Shown here: one piece after another, positions 37,030 to 48,697 of the stretch | How the letters are laid out: each line of letters starts with the position of its first letter | How positions within the stretch are numbered: position 1 is the first letter of the stretch | NCBI GenBank assembly: GCA_023101885.1 | Contig: JALPQD010000159.1 | Coordinates: 648,566 to 712,565 of the forward strand | Source of the DNA: Typhlomys cinereus | Lineage: Eukaryota; Chordata; Mammalia; Rodentia; Platacanthomyidae | Direction of reading: 5' to 3' | Length of the DNA: 64,000 nucleotides | Notes under the pieces: model-generated | What the model saw: the letters and a program-made list of their open reading frames with translations, nothing else | What the model was told of the DNA's origin: nothing | Databases searched by the model: none | Program-made: the position numbers and the translations under genes

Positions 37030-37789
37030 GGCCAATCTCCCTAACACAGATGCAAAGATTCTCAATAAAGTCTTAGCAAATCAGATTCAAAAACATATCA
37101 AAAAGATCATCCACGGGGATCAAGTAGACTTTATCCTAGGCACACAAGTTTGGTTCAACATATGGAAATCAATAAATGTAATACACCATATAAACCAGTC
37201 CAAAGTCCAAGACCACATCATACTCTCGATAGATGCAGAAAAACCTTTGGCGAGATTCTACAGCCCTTTATGATAAAAACCCTAGAGAAGGTTGGAATGG
37301 AAGGAACATTCATCAACATAATAAAAGTGGTATACAAGCCACAACAGCGATTATACTCAATGGGGAAAAACTTGAAGCATTCCCACTTTGTCAGGAACTA
37401 GACAAGGCTGTCCCCTATCACCACGTCTTTTCAATATTGTACTTGAAGTCTTACCTGAAGCCATAAGACAAGAAAGGGACATAAAGGGGATTCGAATCAG
37501 CAAAGAAGAAGTCAAGTTATCTGTATTTGCAGATGACATGATACTATACCTGAGTGATCTGAAAAATTCCACCAGGAATCTCCTGGAACTAATACAGAAG
37601 TTTATCAGGGTGGCAGGATACAAAATAAATGAACAAAATCAGAGGCTTTTCTATATGCTCAGAATAAAAGAAGTGAAAAAGCCCTGAGAGAAACAATCCC
37701 ATTTACTATAGCCCCTAAAAAAATGAAATGCCTTGGTATAAACCTAACAAGGACGTAAAAGACCTTTACAATGACAACTTTAAAATTCT
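37030..37789 (+). mobile_element. Young L1 element E, part 2 (RT core)
   Basis: It continues the ORF2 of E after F. Frames 37150-37401, 37233-37466 and 37388-37687 hold RT blocks: [32 protein letters not shown] and the catalytic [11 protein letters not shown]. Many small indels scatter the frame. It is cut at about 37789 by an antisense processed pseudogene. Confidence 0.85.
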
Positions 37790-38216
37790 TTTTTTTTTTT
37801 TTGAGGCAAAACAACTGTATTGTAACTGTAAACAGACATGTACCCCGATGATGTAATGTGGAATAAAACAGTATTTAAGGGACAGGCTGAGAACCAGGGC
37901 CTCAGTTTGGTAGGGATAGAGCATCCCGAGACTCTGTCCAGTTGGCAGCTGAACTCCTGGATGCAGCTCCAGCCAAAGTTCGCCCTGCTACCCTGGGAAC
38001 GTGATGGTGGATCGTCCGGCACCCCTCAGCTCTGGCAATGTGTGGAAACGGCCCTTCGTCCAGCCCTGGTCCGGGCTGGAGACCTGCGTCCTGGAATATG
38101 TCGATCAGTAGCCCCATGCGGTATGGTTATTCCTGGGTGTCATAGGCCTCCGGGGAGATAGAAGTCAGTGGCACAGGCCCCCCAGATGTGCTAGCGACAG
38201 CTTCTTTTTCTGCTTA
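37790..38216 (-). pseudogene. Processed pseudogene of an unidentified mRNA (antisense)
   Basis: The segment interrupts L1 element E ('actttaaaattc' before, 'aaagaaagaaattgcag' after) and is not L1. On the minus strand it ends in an A tract (T run at 37789-37802), with the variant poly(A) hexamer AATACA about 18 bases upstream. So it looks like a reverse-transcribed mRNA 3' end of about 410 bp with no introns. A short reading frame near its 5' end (...[15 protein letters not shown] then stop) may be the C-terminus of the parent protein. I do not recognise the gene. Clear target duplications are not seen. The frames at 37780-38117 are probably 3' UTR. Confidence 0.72.
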
Positions 38217-39095
38217 GAAAAGAAAGAAATTGCAGAAGACACCAGAAGGTGGAAAAGCATCCCATGTTCCTGGATTGGTAGAATCAACATCATAACAGTG
38301 ACCATCCTACCAAAGGCAATGTACATATGCAATGCTATACCATTGAAAATCCCAAAGCAATTCTTTAAAGAAGTTGACCAAACAATCTCAAAATTCATAT
38401 GGAGGCATAAAAGACCCAGGATAACAAAGACAATCCGGAATAACAAAACACTGCTGGAGGTATCACAATACCAAACCTTAGTCTATACTACAAAACCATA
38501 GTTATAATAAAAGCCTGGTACTGGCTCCAATATAGACACACAGATCAATGGTTAAGGGTTGAAGACCCAGATATAAGCCCACAAAATTACAGCCATTTGA
38601 TCTATGACAAAGGGGCCCAAAAAATCCAATGGAAAAAGAACAGTATCTTCAACAAATGGTGCTGGCAAAACTGCATCTCCACATGCAGAAGATTAAAACT
38701 GGACCCGTACTTGTCACCATGTACAAGACTTAATTCCAAATGGATCAAGCACCTTGATATAAAGTCAGAGACTATAAAAACCTTAGGTGAAAGGGTAGGG
38801 AACCCCTTCAAGCTGATTGGGCTAGGCCAACAGTTCCTAAAAGACATCCAATATCCCAGTCACTGCTACCCTTTCTCAAGAGTTGGGATCTTGTGAAATT
38901 AAAGAGCTTCTGGTCAGATAAAGAGATTGTAACATGAGCTCAAACACAACCCACAGAATAGGAGAAAATCTTCACTAACCACATATCTGATAGAGCTCTA
39001 TAATCCAGAATGCACAAAGAACTTAGAAAACTAAACACCAAGGAAACAATTGGCCCATTTAAAAAATGGGCCATGGAACTTAAAAGAAACTCTAC
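38217..39095 (+). mobile_element. Young L1 element E, part 3 (ORF2 C-terminal half)
   Basis: It resumes at 'aaagaaattgcagaagacacc' and continues through the thumb/C-terminal segment (frames 38298-38501, 38597-38896, 39010-39095) with [23 protein letters not shown] and WCWQN words. It stops at 'aaaagaaactctac' (39082-39095), where the composite element 39096-42252 is inserted. Confidence 0.85.
39082..39095. repeat. Target-site duplication, left copy (composite mini-L1)
   Basis: 'aaaagaaactctac' here and 'aaaagaaactttac' at 42253-42266: 13 of 14 bases match. The second copy continues into the expected L1 ORF2 sequence of element E. Confidence 0.85.
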
Positions 39096-39558
39096 TGGCC
39101 TTTGTCCACACTGCCATCCCCAGGTGAGTGAGACCGCCCAGCCTCCCAGCCCCCCAGGTCACCCCCGTGTCCCATCCGCCCAACCCAGGCTTCCCCGGGC
39201 TTGGGCCTGGGCTGCTCCCCAGGACCCCAGCCCACTTTCTCCCTCCCGCGCCGCCTGTCTGAACAACTGGACAGGACTTGCTCATATTCCTCCATCCCTG
39301 GAGCTTGGGAGGGCCTGTAAGCCAAGTTTCAGGACCCAGTGAAGAACTCTGCCAACAACATCAGCCCCTCTGCCTCTCTGGCCACCCGGGGACCCACACA
39401 AGTGGTATACAGAAGACACACTGCTACTCACAATTTAATACAGTCCAAAGAAAACTCAAGCAATATTCTAAGGGTCAAAGGCCATATATCTGAAAACCTC
39501 TACAATCATCCTATCACATGGGAGAGATTCTTCACATCCAGCCCAAAGATAAGTAAAT
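39096..39558 (+). promoter_or_regulatory. L1 5' UTR fragment of the composite element
   Basis: C-rich promoter block with CAG|GTGAGT (39121-39129), 'gcttgggcctgggctgctcc' type monomer core, and the leader down to 'gcccaaagataagtaaa'. There it jumps straight to ORF2 C-terminal sequence ('tgcaggctcatacagcc'). ORF1 and over 90% of ORF2 are absent. Confidence 0.75.
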
Positions 39559-40981
39559 GCAGGCTCATACAGCCATTCTGGCGAGCCGCCTGGAGATTCG
39601 TAAAGAAATTAAAGATTGAAATGCCATATGACCCTGCGATTCCACTTTTGGGAATACTCCCCATGTAGCAGAGGTTCACCTCGATAGCACAAGCATGACC
39701 ATGTTCATAGCAGCACTGTTTACAATAGCAAAGTCATGAATCAACCCAAATGTCCAACAGTTGACGAGTGGATAAGAAAACTGTGGTACATCTATGCAAT
39801 GGAGTATTACTCAGCCATCAAAATGATGAATTACTGGAATTTGCTGGGAAATGGATGTCATTAGAAATAATTATATTAAGTGAAGTATCCCAGACCGAGA
39901 AAATTAAGCAACGTATATACTCCCTAATAGGTGGCTCCTAGTACCAAACCCACCCAGCCCACCTAGAGACACTCAAAGAAAAATCTCTGTAATACCTACA
40001 GTAATTGCAAGGATTATGAACAGGCGGGATGGGGTAGGAGGGCCACACCAGAAACAAGGAGAGAGGGGACCATGTTACAGCAGAGAAAATAGGCTTCCAT
40101 CAAGGACTCAAATATGTAATGAGACATCTGATTAAGTTGACAGATTTTCGTTCCTTATCATTTACTACTGAGGGGGTATGACCTCACCAGAAGAGGAGGG
40201 CATATAGTCTGGCAGATAAAAAGTAACCATTTTGCAAATGGGTGATAGACCCCTCCCTCACTGTGGTTTGCTACTTTTATTACATCTACCTTTGAATTTG
40301 CTCTTATAACAAGACTCTAGTTTAACAGCTTTTTGTCTCTGGCAGGGGGTGACATACAATGCCCATCAGGATGGAGTTAAGGGCATTGCAGAAGCAGCAA
40401 AACTGCAAAAGAAAATCAACAAACCACAATCCAGAACTTCAGAGACTCTATATCAACCACCTAGAACTAGGCCAGCCTAATCTCTCCCCATCCTGAAGCT
40501 CATGGACATTTGCAGAAGAGGGGGCGGTAAGAATGTAAGAGCAAAAGGATGGGAGGAGCAATAATTTGCAAGATACTCCACACGTTAGGGCCGAAGCAAG
40601 CATAATTGGACTTTGCATGCCCTGTGCAATGTCCAACACACTATTGATCTCACAAACTGTAGCATCTACTAAAGGCACCAAGATCATTGGAGGCAAGGGA
40701 TTGGCAGCCACAGCAGTGTTCCTATACTTAAGGGGAACATGGGAAAGGGTTCAGGGAAAGGCCCCTGGGTCCTTGTACATCATCGGAGAGGAGGGCCCAG
40801 AGGAGAATCAGGCATGCACAAGAAAGGACTCTCTGGGAATTGGGGTGAGAGGCACTGGGGGATGGGGGAGGGAGGAGGGATGGGAGGAAGAGCAGGGGAT
40901 TCGGGGGGAGGAGGAGGGAGGGAGGGAGGGAACTGGTGTACCTATTAAGTTTTTATGAGCTGAAATAATAATAAAAAAGAA
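39559..40981 (+). mobile_element. Truncated L1 3' end (X)
   Basis: Starts at 'tgcaggctcatacag' in the ORF2 Cys-rich region, holds the last ORF2 codons (stop near 39940), 3' UTR, G-rich tract (40855-40932) and (AAT)n-A tail. 'aagtaaatg' (39553-39561) and 'aagaaaaatg' (40978-40987) may be an imperfect target duplication. Confidence 0.72.
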
Positions 40982-42143
40982 AAAATGATGAATTACTGGA
41001 ATTTACCAGGAAATGGATGTCATTAGAAACAATTATATTGAGTGAAGTATGCCAGACCCAGAAAATAAGCATCTTATGTACTCGCTAATAGGTGGCTCCT
41101 AGTACCAAAACCACCTAGCCCACCTAGAGACACTTGACGATAAATCTCTGTAATAAAGTAGTTGCAAGGAGTATGAACAGGAGGGGTGGTGTAGGAGGGC
41201 CACACAAGAAATAAGGAGAGAGGGGACCATGTTAAAACAGAGAAATTAGGCCTCCATCAAGGACTGCAAGTAAGGAATGAGACATCTGGTTAAGTTCACA
41301 GACTTTTACTTCCTGATCATTTACAACTGAGGGGGTGTGAACTCACCAGAAGGGGAGGGCATATAGTATGGCAGATAAGATGTAACCATTTTGCCAATGG
41401 GTGATTCATCCATCTCTCACTGTGGTTTAATACTTTTACTACATCTACCTTTGAAAATACTGTTATAACAAGACTGTAGTTTACCAGCTTTTTATCTCTG
41501 GCCAGGGGGTGAAATACAATACCCATCAGGATGGAGCCAAGGCCATTGCAGGCGCAGCAAAACTGCAAAAGAAAATCAACAAACCATAATCCAGAACTTC
41601 AGAGGCTATATCAACCACCAAGAACTAGGCCAGCCTAATCTCTCCCCATCCTGAAGCTCAGGGAAATTTGCGGAAGAGGGGGTAGTAAGATTGTAAGAGC
41701 ACAAGGGTGGGAGGAGCAATGATATGCAAGATTCTCCACACAAGTTAGGGCTGAAGCAATCATAATTGGACTTTACATGCCCTCCGCAATGTCCCACACA
41801 CTATTGACCCCACAAAGTCTAGCATTTGCTAAAGGCACCAAGATCCTTGGAGGCAAGGAATTGACAGCCATAGTAGTGCTCCTATGCTTAAGGGGAACAC
41901 AGGAAAGGTTTCAGGGAAATGTCACTGGGTCCTTGTACGTCATCGGAGAGGAGGGTCCAGAGGAGAGTCTGACATGGACATTAACAGATTCTCTGGGGAT
42001 TGGGAAGGGAGGCACTGGGGGATGGGGAGGGAGGGGTGAAGGGAGGGGGAGCAGGTGGGTCGGGGGGAGTAGGAGGGAGGGAGGGAACTGGTGTACCTAT
42101 TAAGTTTGTATGAGCAGAAATAATAATAAAAATGTATATAAAA
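40982..42143 (+). mobile_element. Truncated L1 3' end (H)
   Basis: Begins within the last ORF2 codons ('aaaatgatgaattactgg') and runs through the 3' UTR with G-rich tract (42000-42090) to 'gagcagaaataataataaaaa'. The tail is followed by non-L1 sequence, not by host L1. Confidence 0.82.
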
Positions 42144-42145
42144 AA

Positions 42146-42252
42146 GTAGAGGACAGTAACATACATAGTCTCCTCTGATACACCCCCCCCACACACACAT
42201 AATACATAAAAAAATTCAAAAAATTAAAAAAAATTCATGTGAATTGGAAAAA
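42146..42252 (+). other. Candidate L1 3' transduction
   Basis: About 100 bp of non-L1 DNA ('gtagaggacagtaacatac' onward, with a C8 run and short CA repeats) separates the L1 3' terminus from a second poly(A), which directly meets the right target duplication (42253). L1 transcripts that read through their own weak poly(A) signal carry such flanks. A matching single-copy source elsewhere would reveal the parent locus. Confidence 0.65.
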
Positions 42253-43859
42253 AAAAGAAACTTTACCAAGGATGAAATTAAAATGTCTAACAAATATCTT
42301 AAAAAATGCTCCACGTCCTTAGCCATCAGGGAAATACAAATCAAAACTTCCCTGAAGTATCATCTCACCCTGGTCAGGATGGCAAATATCCACAATATAA
42401 ACAACTGCAAATGCTGGAGAGGATGTGGAGAGAGAGGATCTCTACTACATTGCTGGTGCGATTGCAGGTCCATGCAGCCACTCTAGCGAGCCGTAATGAG
42501 ATTCTTAAAGAAATTAAAGATAGAAATGCCATATGACCCTGTTATTCCACTTTTGGGAATAACCCCCCATACAGTAAAAATTCACCTTGATAGAACAAGT
42601 ATGACCATGTTCATAGCACCACTGTTTATAATAGCAAAGTCATGCAATCAACCCAAATGTCCAACAGTTGACGAGTGGATAAGGAAAATGTGGTACATCT
42701 ATACAATGGAGTACTACTCAGACATCAAATATGATGAAATAATGGAATTTGCCGGGAAATGGATGGAATTAGAAACCATTATATTGAACGAAGTATCCCA
42801 GACACAGAAAATTACGCACTGTATGTACTCCCTAACAGATGGCTCCTAGTACGAAACCCACTTAGAGATACTCAAAGGTAAATCTCTGTAATATCTACAG
42901 TAATTTCAAAGATTATTAACAGGATGGACGGGGAAGGAGGGACACACCAGTAACAAGGAGAGAGGTGACCATGTTACAGCAGAGAAAATAGGCCTCCATC
43001 AAGGACTTCAAGTAAGTAATGAGACACCTGGTTAAGTTCACAGACTTTCCTTCCTGATCATTTACAACTGATGGGGTATGATCTTGCCAGAAGGGGAGGG
43101 CATATAGTCTGGCAGATAGAAAATAACCATTTCACATATGGGTGATTGACCCCTCCCTTACCATGTTTTCCTACTTTTTTTTACATCTACCCTTGAATGT
43201 ACTCTTATAACAAGACTCTAATTTAACAGTTTTTTATCTCTGGCCAGGGGGTGATTTCCAATAACCGTCAGGATGGAGCAAAGGGCATTGCAAGAGCAGC
43301 AAAACTGAAAAAAATCAACAAACCATAATCCACAACATCAGAGAGTCTATATCAACCACCTGGAAATAGGCCAGCCTAATCTCTGTGATCATGAAGCTCA
43401 GGGAAATTTGAAGGAGAGGGGAAGGTAAGGTTGTAAGAGCACAAGGGTGGGAGGAGTAGTGATATGCAAGATACTCCACACAAGTTAGGACTGAAGCAAT
43501 CATATTTGGACTTTGCATGCGCTGCGCAATGTCCAACACACTATTGACCTCTCAAAGTCTAACATTTGCTAAAGGCATTAAGAACCTTGGAGGCAAGGAT
43601 TGACAACTTCAGTAGGTGTTCCTATGCTTAATGGGAACACAGGAAAGGGTTCTGGGAAATGCTACTTGGTCCTTGCAACTCATCGGAGAGGAGGACCCAG
43701 AGGAGAGTTTGGCATGCACATTAAATGATTCTCCGGGAATGGGAGGGAGAGGCAGTGGGGGATGGGGAAGGAGGGGCAGGGGAAGGGAGCACAAGGGGAT
43801 AGGGTGTTGGAGGGGGGAATGGTATACCTGTTAATTTTGTATGAGCAGAAATTAAAAAA
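42253..43859 (+). mobile_element. Young L1 element E, part 4 (ORF2 end, 3' UTR)
   Basis: Last piece of E. The ORF2 C-terminus (42253-42849) has [18 protein letters not shown] (second Trp of WWDC replaced by Cys), [14 protein letters not shown] and MWYIYTMEYYSDIKYDE, and a stop at 42847-42849. The 3' UTR carries a G-rich tract (43735-43825) and ends 'gagcagaaattaaaaaa'. The four pieces of E total about 4.3 kb. Confidence 0.87.
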
Positions 43860-46012
43860 GTGATCATTCACAGGGATCAAGTAGGCTTTATCCCACGCTC
43901 ACAAGGTTGGTTCAACATATGCAAATCAATAAATATAATTCACCATATAAACCAGTCCAAAATACAAGACCACATGTTACTCTCGATAGATGCAGAAAAA
44001 GCTTTCGACAAGATCCAACAGACCTTTATGATAAAAACCTTAGAGACAATTGGAATGGAAGGAACTTTTATCAATATAATAAAAGCTGTATGCAACAAAC
44101 CAACAGCAAGGATTATAATCAGTAGGGAAAAACTTGAAGCATTCCTGCTTCGATCAGGAACTAGACAAGGCTGTCTACTCTCACCATTTCTCTTCAATAT
44201 TGTACTTGAAGTCTTAGCTGAAGCCATAAGTCAAGAAAGGGACATAAAAGGGATTCAAACCAGCAAGGAAGTAGTCAATTTTTCTCTATTTGCAGAAGAC
44301 ATGATACTATACCTGAGTGATTCCAAACACTCCACCATGAAGTTCCTGGAACAAATACAGAAGTTCATCAGGGTGGCAGGATACAAAATAAATGTATAAA
44401 AATCAGTGGCCTTCCAATATACCCAGAATGAAAGAAATGAAAAAGCCCTGAGAGAAACAATCTCATTTATTATAGCCCCTAAAAAATGAAATACCTTGGT
44501 ATAAACCTAAACAAGGTAGTAAGAGACCTTTATAATAAAAACTTTAAAACCCTAAAGAAAGAAATTGCAGAAGACTCCAGAAGGTGGAAAGACCTCCCCT
44601 GTTCCTGGATTGGCAGAATCAATTTCGTAAAAATTACCATCCTACCAAAGGCAATATACAGATTCAATGGTATTGCAATCAAAATCCCAAAGCAATTCTT
44701 TAAAGAAGCTGACCAAACAATCTCAAAATTCATATGGAGGCACAAAAACCCAGGATAACAAAAACAATTCTGAGTAACAAAAACATGGCTGGAGGTATCA
44801 CCATACCAAACCTTAGTCTACACTACAAATCCATAGTGGTAAAAAGAGCATGGTACTGGCTCAAAAATACACACACAGATCAGTGGATAAGGGTTGAAGT
44901 CCCAGATGTAAGCCCATAAAATTACAACCATTTGATCTTTGACAAAGGGGCCCAAAAAATCCAATGGAAAAAGAACAGCATCTTCAACAAATTGTGCTGG
45001 CAAAACTGGATCTCCATATACAGAAGATTAAAACTGGACCCATAATTTTCACCATGTACAAGAATTAATTCGAAATGGATCAAGGACCTCGATATAAGGC
45101 CAGAGACTATAAAAACCATATTTGAATTGGTAGAGAACTCCCTCTAGCTGATTGGACTAGGCCAACAGTTCCTATACGGACATCCAATAGCATAGTCACA
45201 ACTAACAACACTCAACAGATGGGATCTTGTGAAATTAATGTGCTTCTATTCAGATAAAGATGTAGTAACTCAAGCAAAAAGGCAATGCACAGAATGGGAG
45301 AAAATCTTCACTAACCACATATCTAATAGAGCTCTATTATCCAGAGTGCACAAAGAACTTAGAAAACTAAACACCAAGGAAACCAATGGCCCAATTAAAA
45401 AATGGGCCTGGAACTTCAAAGATACTTTACCAAGGACAAAATTAAAATGTCTAACAAATATCTTTTAAAATGCTCCACATCCTTAGCCATCAGGGAAATA
45501 CAAATCTAAACTTTCCTGAGATATCATCTCACCACGGTCAGGATGGCAAAATTCCACAATACAAACAACATCAGGTGCTGGAGAGGATGTGGAGAGAGGG
45601 AATTCTTCTACATTGCTGGTGGGAATGCAGGCTCATGGAACCATTCTGGCGAGCCGTCTGGAAATTCTTAAAGAAATTAAAGATTGAAATGCCATATGAC
45701 CCTACTATTCCACTTTTGGGAATAACCTTACATTCAACAAAAATTCACCTTGATAGCATAAGCACAACCATATTCATAGCAGCACTATTTACATTAGCAA
45801 AATCATGGAATCAACCCAAATGTTCAACAGTTGACTTGTGGATAAGGAAAATGTGATACATCTATACAATGGAGTACTACTCAGCCATCAAATATGATGA
45901 ATTAATGGAATTTTCTGGGAAATGGATGGAATTAGAAACCATTATATTGAACGAAGTATCCCAGACACAGAAAATTAAGCGCCGTATGTACTCCCTAAGA
46001 GATGGCTCCTAG
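43860..46012 (+). pseudogene. L1 ORF2 remnant (element I) with altered catalytic box
   Basis: Open run 43860-44399 (RT palm): SIDAEKAFD is kept, [19 protein letters not shown] has Pro to Leu, and the catalytic FADD is FAED (Asp to Glu at the first catalytic Asp), expected to abolish activity. Later frames 44486-44758, 45229-45468 and 45470-45856 carry [19 protein letters not shown] and the C-terminal words. Several frameshifts are present. Confidence 0.85.
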
Positions 46013-47024
46013 TACGAAACCCACTTAGAGACACTCTAAGATAAATCTCTGTAATATCTATCATAATTGTAAAGATCGTGAACAGGAGGGATGGGGAAGG
46101 AGGCACACACCAGTAACAAGGAGAGAGGGGACCATGTTACAGCAGAGAAAATATGCCTCCATCAAGGACTGCAAGTAAGTAATGAGACATGCGGTTAAGT
46201 TCACAGACTTTCCTTTTCATCATTTGCAACTAATGGGGAGTGATCTCACCAGTAGGGGAGGGCATATAGTCTGGCAGATAGAAAGTAACCATTTTGCAAA
46301 TGGGAGACTGACCCCTCCCTTACCAAGGTCTCCTACTTTTATTCCATCTATGTTTGAATATACACTTATAACAAGACTCTAATTTAACAGGTGGTTATCT
46401 CTAGACAGGGGTGACATCCAATACCCATCAGGATGGAGCCAAACCATTGCAGGAGCAGCAATACTGAAAAAAAATCAACAAACTATAATTCAGGACATCA
46501 GAGACTCTATATCAACCAATTGGAACTGGGCCAGCTGAATCTCTCCCAATCTGGAAGCTCAGGGAAATTTGCGGAAAAGGGGGAGGTAAGATTGTAAGAG
46601 CACAAGGATGGGAGTAGTAATGATAAGCAAGAGACTCCGCACAAGTTAGGGCTAAGGCAATCATAATAATACTTTGCATGACCTGCGCAGTGTTCAACAC
46701 ATTATTGACCCCACAACGTCTAGTATGGACTAAAGCCACTAGGATCCTTGGAGGCTAGGGATTGACAGCCACAGAAGTATTCCTAAGCTTAAGGGAACAC
46801 AGGAAAGGGTTCTGGGAAATGCCGCTGGGTCCTTGCACCTCATCAGAAAAGATGACCCAGAGTAGAGTTTGCCTTGCACATTAAAGAATGCTCCCGGGAT
46901 GGGGGTCACTGGGAGATGGTGAAGGAGGGGGGAACAAAGGAAGGAAAAAGGGGTCAGAGGGGGTGGAGGAAGGAAGCGACCAGTGTACCTGTTAAGTTTG
47001 TGTGATTAGAAATAAAAAAAAAAA
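43860..47024 (+). mobile_element. 5'-truncated young L1 element I
   Basis: Starts inside the RT domain ('gatcattcacagggatcaag') right at the A-rich tail of E. ORF2 runs from about 43860 to a stop at 46010-46012, then 3' UTR with a G-rich tract (46895-46985) and 11 A residues. No target duplication is obvious, so it probably inserted at or near the tail of E. Confidence 0.85.
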
Positions 47025-48054
47025 GGAAGACCAGAACTGGTCCCTCATATAAACTGTAGTTTAAAAATAAAACTTTTATGAATATAAAACTTTTATTTTT
47101 GGAAACTGTGAAAAGGATTCAGAAGCATGTTTCAATACAAACATCTCATTGGAAAACAGAAAAGGGCATCTCCTTAAGACGAGCTGATTATTTGTGTCAG
47201 AAGATAGAATTTTGGTGAGTCATTGGTTATACATCTATAGAAAAACGTGTTTTATACAGTGTCTCTAATAAACCATTTCTGCCATTTTTAGTGACTAAAC
47301 ATTAAAAAGAATGATGATATTCTGGAAATCCACAGGTTCAGTTATATTTTATTGTCAACTGATTATCAATTAAATCAATGCGGTGAAGAGTAGCATACAT
47401 GTCACAAAGTACTACAGGAAAATAAATTTCAATTTTAACTCATGGAAACATATTTCATCCTTGTTCAGAGTTGCTTTATTAAAAAGATAAAGGGAAAATG
47501 ATGCATGACCAACCACAATTCTCTAGAAGCAGAATTTGCTTTGCAAATATGATATTGAAGTACGTTCTGTAGAAAATCTTCTTTAATTAAGTAGTGGAGA
47601 CCAGGAATGCTCTTTACAGGCACAAGACTTTCAGTAATGACCTGTTGTCTCCTAAGAAGCCTGTTTTCAAGGAAGGAGATAGACTTTGACAACAAACCAA
47701 AGTCCCCTTTGAGAATGCTTCTTGATACAAAGGAACATTTGCAGTATTGGCTGAAATGGTTTAGGAAGTTTCATTCCTTATCATTTTCTTTATCTCATTG
47801 GCTGAAATGTTTAGGGAGTTTCACTCTTTATCTCATTTTCACACATTTTTGCCTGAGAAATATCATTTTCGTTCTATCATCATTAGTATAGTACCCCTTC
47901 CAAAGCAACCAACTTACATGCCATTTTCTGCATGTTTCCGATCTATAGAAGATAAAGATTACATTTGCTGCCTCTCTTTCTAGTGTATTTATATCTCATA
48001 TACACATTCTTGTAAAAATTACGCTTCTGTGCATTTCGATAGGAGATAATCTCA
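47025..48054. other. Unassigned single-copy-like DNA
   Basis: No gene named. A short tandem duplication of about 50 bp occurs at 47747-47797 and 47799-47842 ('attggctgaaatg', 'tttcattccttatc' and 'tttcactctttatc'). A 76-codon minus frame (47465-47695) overlaps it in part and has no recognised domain. Confidence 0.45.
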
Positions 48055-48697
48055 ATACTCAGACAAGATGCAGCCTTGTACAGTGGAAGAACAGTGAAAC
48101 AGACAACCACAGCCAACCAGAATGCACTATACTGGCAGCCCTACAATGCTCACCCAGAATCAGGCTAGCCAAATCTCTCTTCCCAAAGATCCTCCCAAGC
48201 CTCAGGGAACATTGCAAAAGTGGGGGGTAGTAAGAATGTAAGAACCTAAAGATGGGAAGATCCACCACCATACAAGACATTCCATTCAAGGCAGGCCTAG
48301 TGTATTCAGGAACTCACTGAAATTAGACTTTTTCTAATGAGACCTGCACAATTGCTGAGATATCAGTCCCATATACTAATGAAAATCTCAGGAAAAATAA
48401 TTTCTTGCAGTAGGAATCTTAGGGCTAGGGATAGATAGGTGAAGGGGAGTTCCCAAATCAGTGGGTCTACACAAAGAAGGGCCTCTTGGTCTACCACAGA
48501 GACCTGAATTACCACTAGAGCATACAATCTATAGGGAAACATAGGGCCGATAGAAACAGAAAGATAGGAAGGGGCGAGGGAATGGGATGGATTGATAAAA
48601 GGATAGGAGAGAAGAAAGGAAAGGAAAGAGGAGGGAGGGACAAGAGAGGTCAGGGATAAGTTCATTATGGTATAAAACTAAGAAAAAATTTTAAAAA
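48055..48697 (+). mobile_element. Older rodent L1 3' UTR fragment
   Basis: Shares the layout of the young L1 3' UTR but is diverged: 'ggctagccaaatctctct', 'cctcagggaacattgcaaaa', 'ggtagtaagaatgtaagaac' and a purine-rich tract (48565-48655) before an A/T-rich end. It is related to, but clearly older than, the copies at 7580-47024. Confidence 0.65.

Larger units (their letters stand above)
39096..42252 (+). mobile_element. Composite mini-L1 with 3' transduction inserted in E
   Basis: Between matching target duplications lie four parts in order. They are an L1 5' UTR (39096-39558) without ORF1, a complete L1 3' end (39559-40981), a second L1 3' end (40982-42143), and about 100 bp of non-L1 sequence plus poly(A) (42146-42252). 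The simplest reading is a mini-L1 (5' UTR joined to the last part of ORF2, 3' UTR, transduced flank) into whose junction another truncated L1 was later inserted. No protein function remains. Confidence 0.7.

Noticed and set aside
37780..38117. Frames in the processed pseudogene as a gene in its own right
   Set aside because: The segment ends in an A tract, lies antisense inside an L1, and the longer frames sit in what looks like mRNA 3' UTR.
39540..39575. L1 splicing as the cause of the 5' UTR to ORF2 junction
   Set aside because: The junction keeps 'gataagtaaa' and does not follow GT...AG boundaries in sister copies. A microhomology deletion or secondary insertion fits better.
47465..47695. 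Minus-strand 76-codon frame as a host gene
   Set aside because: No domain recognised, no convincing splice signals, and AT-driven composition.
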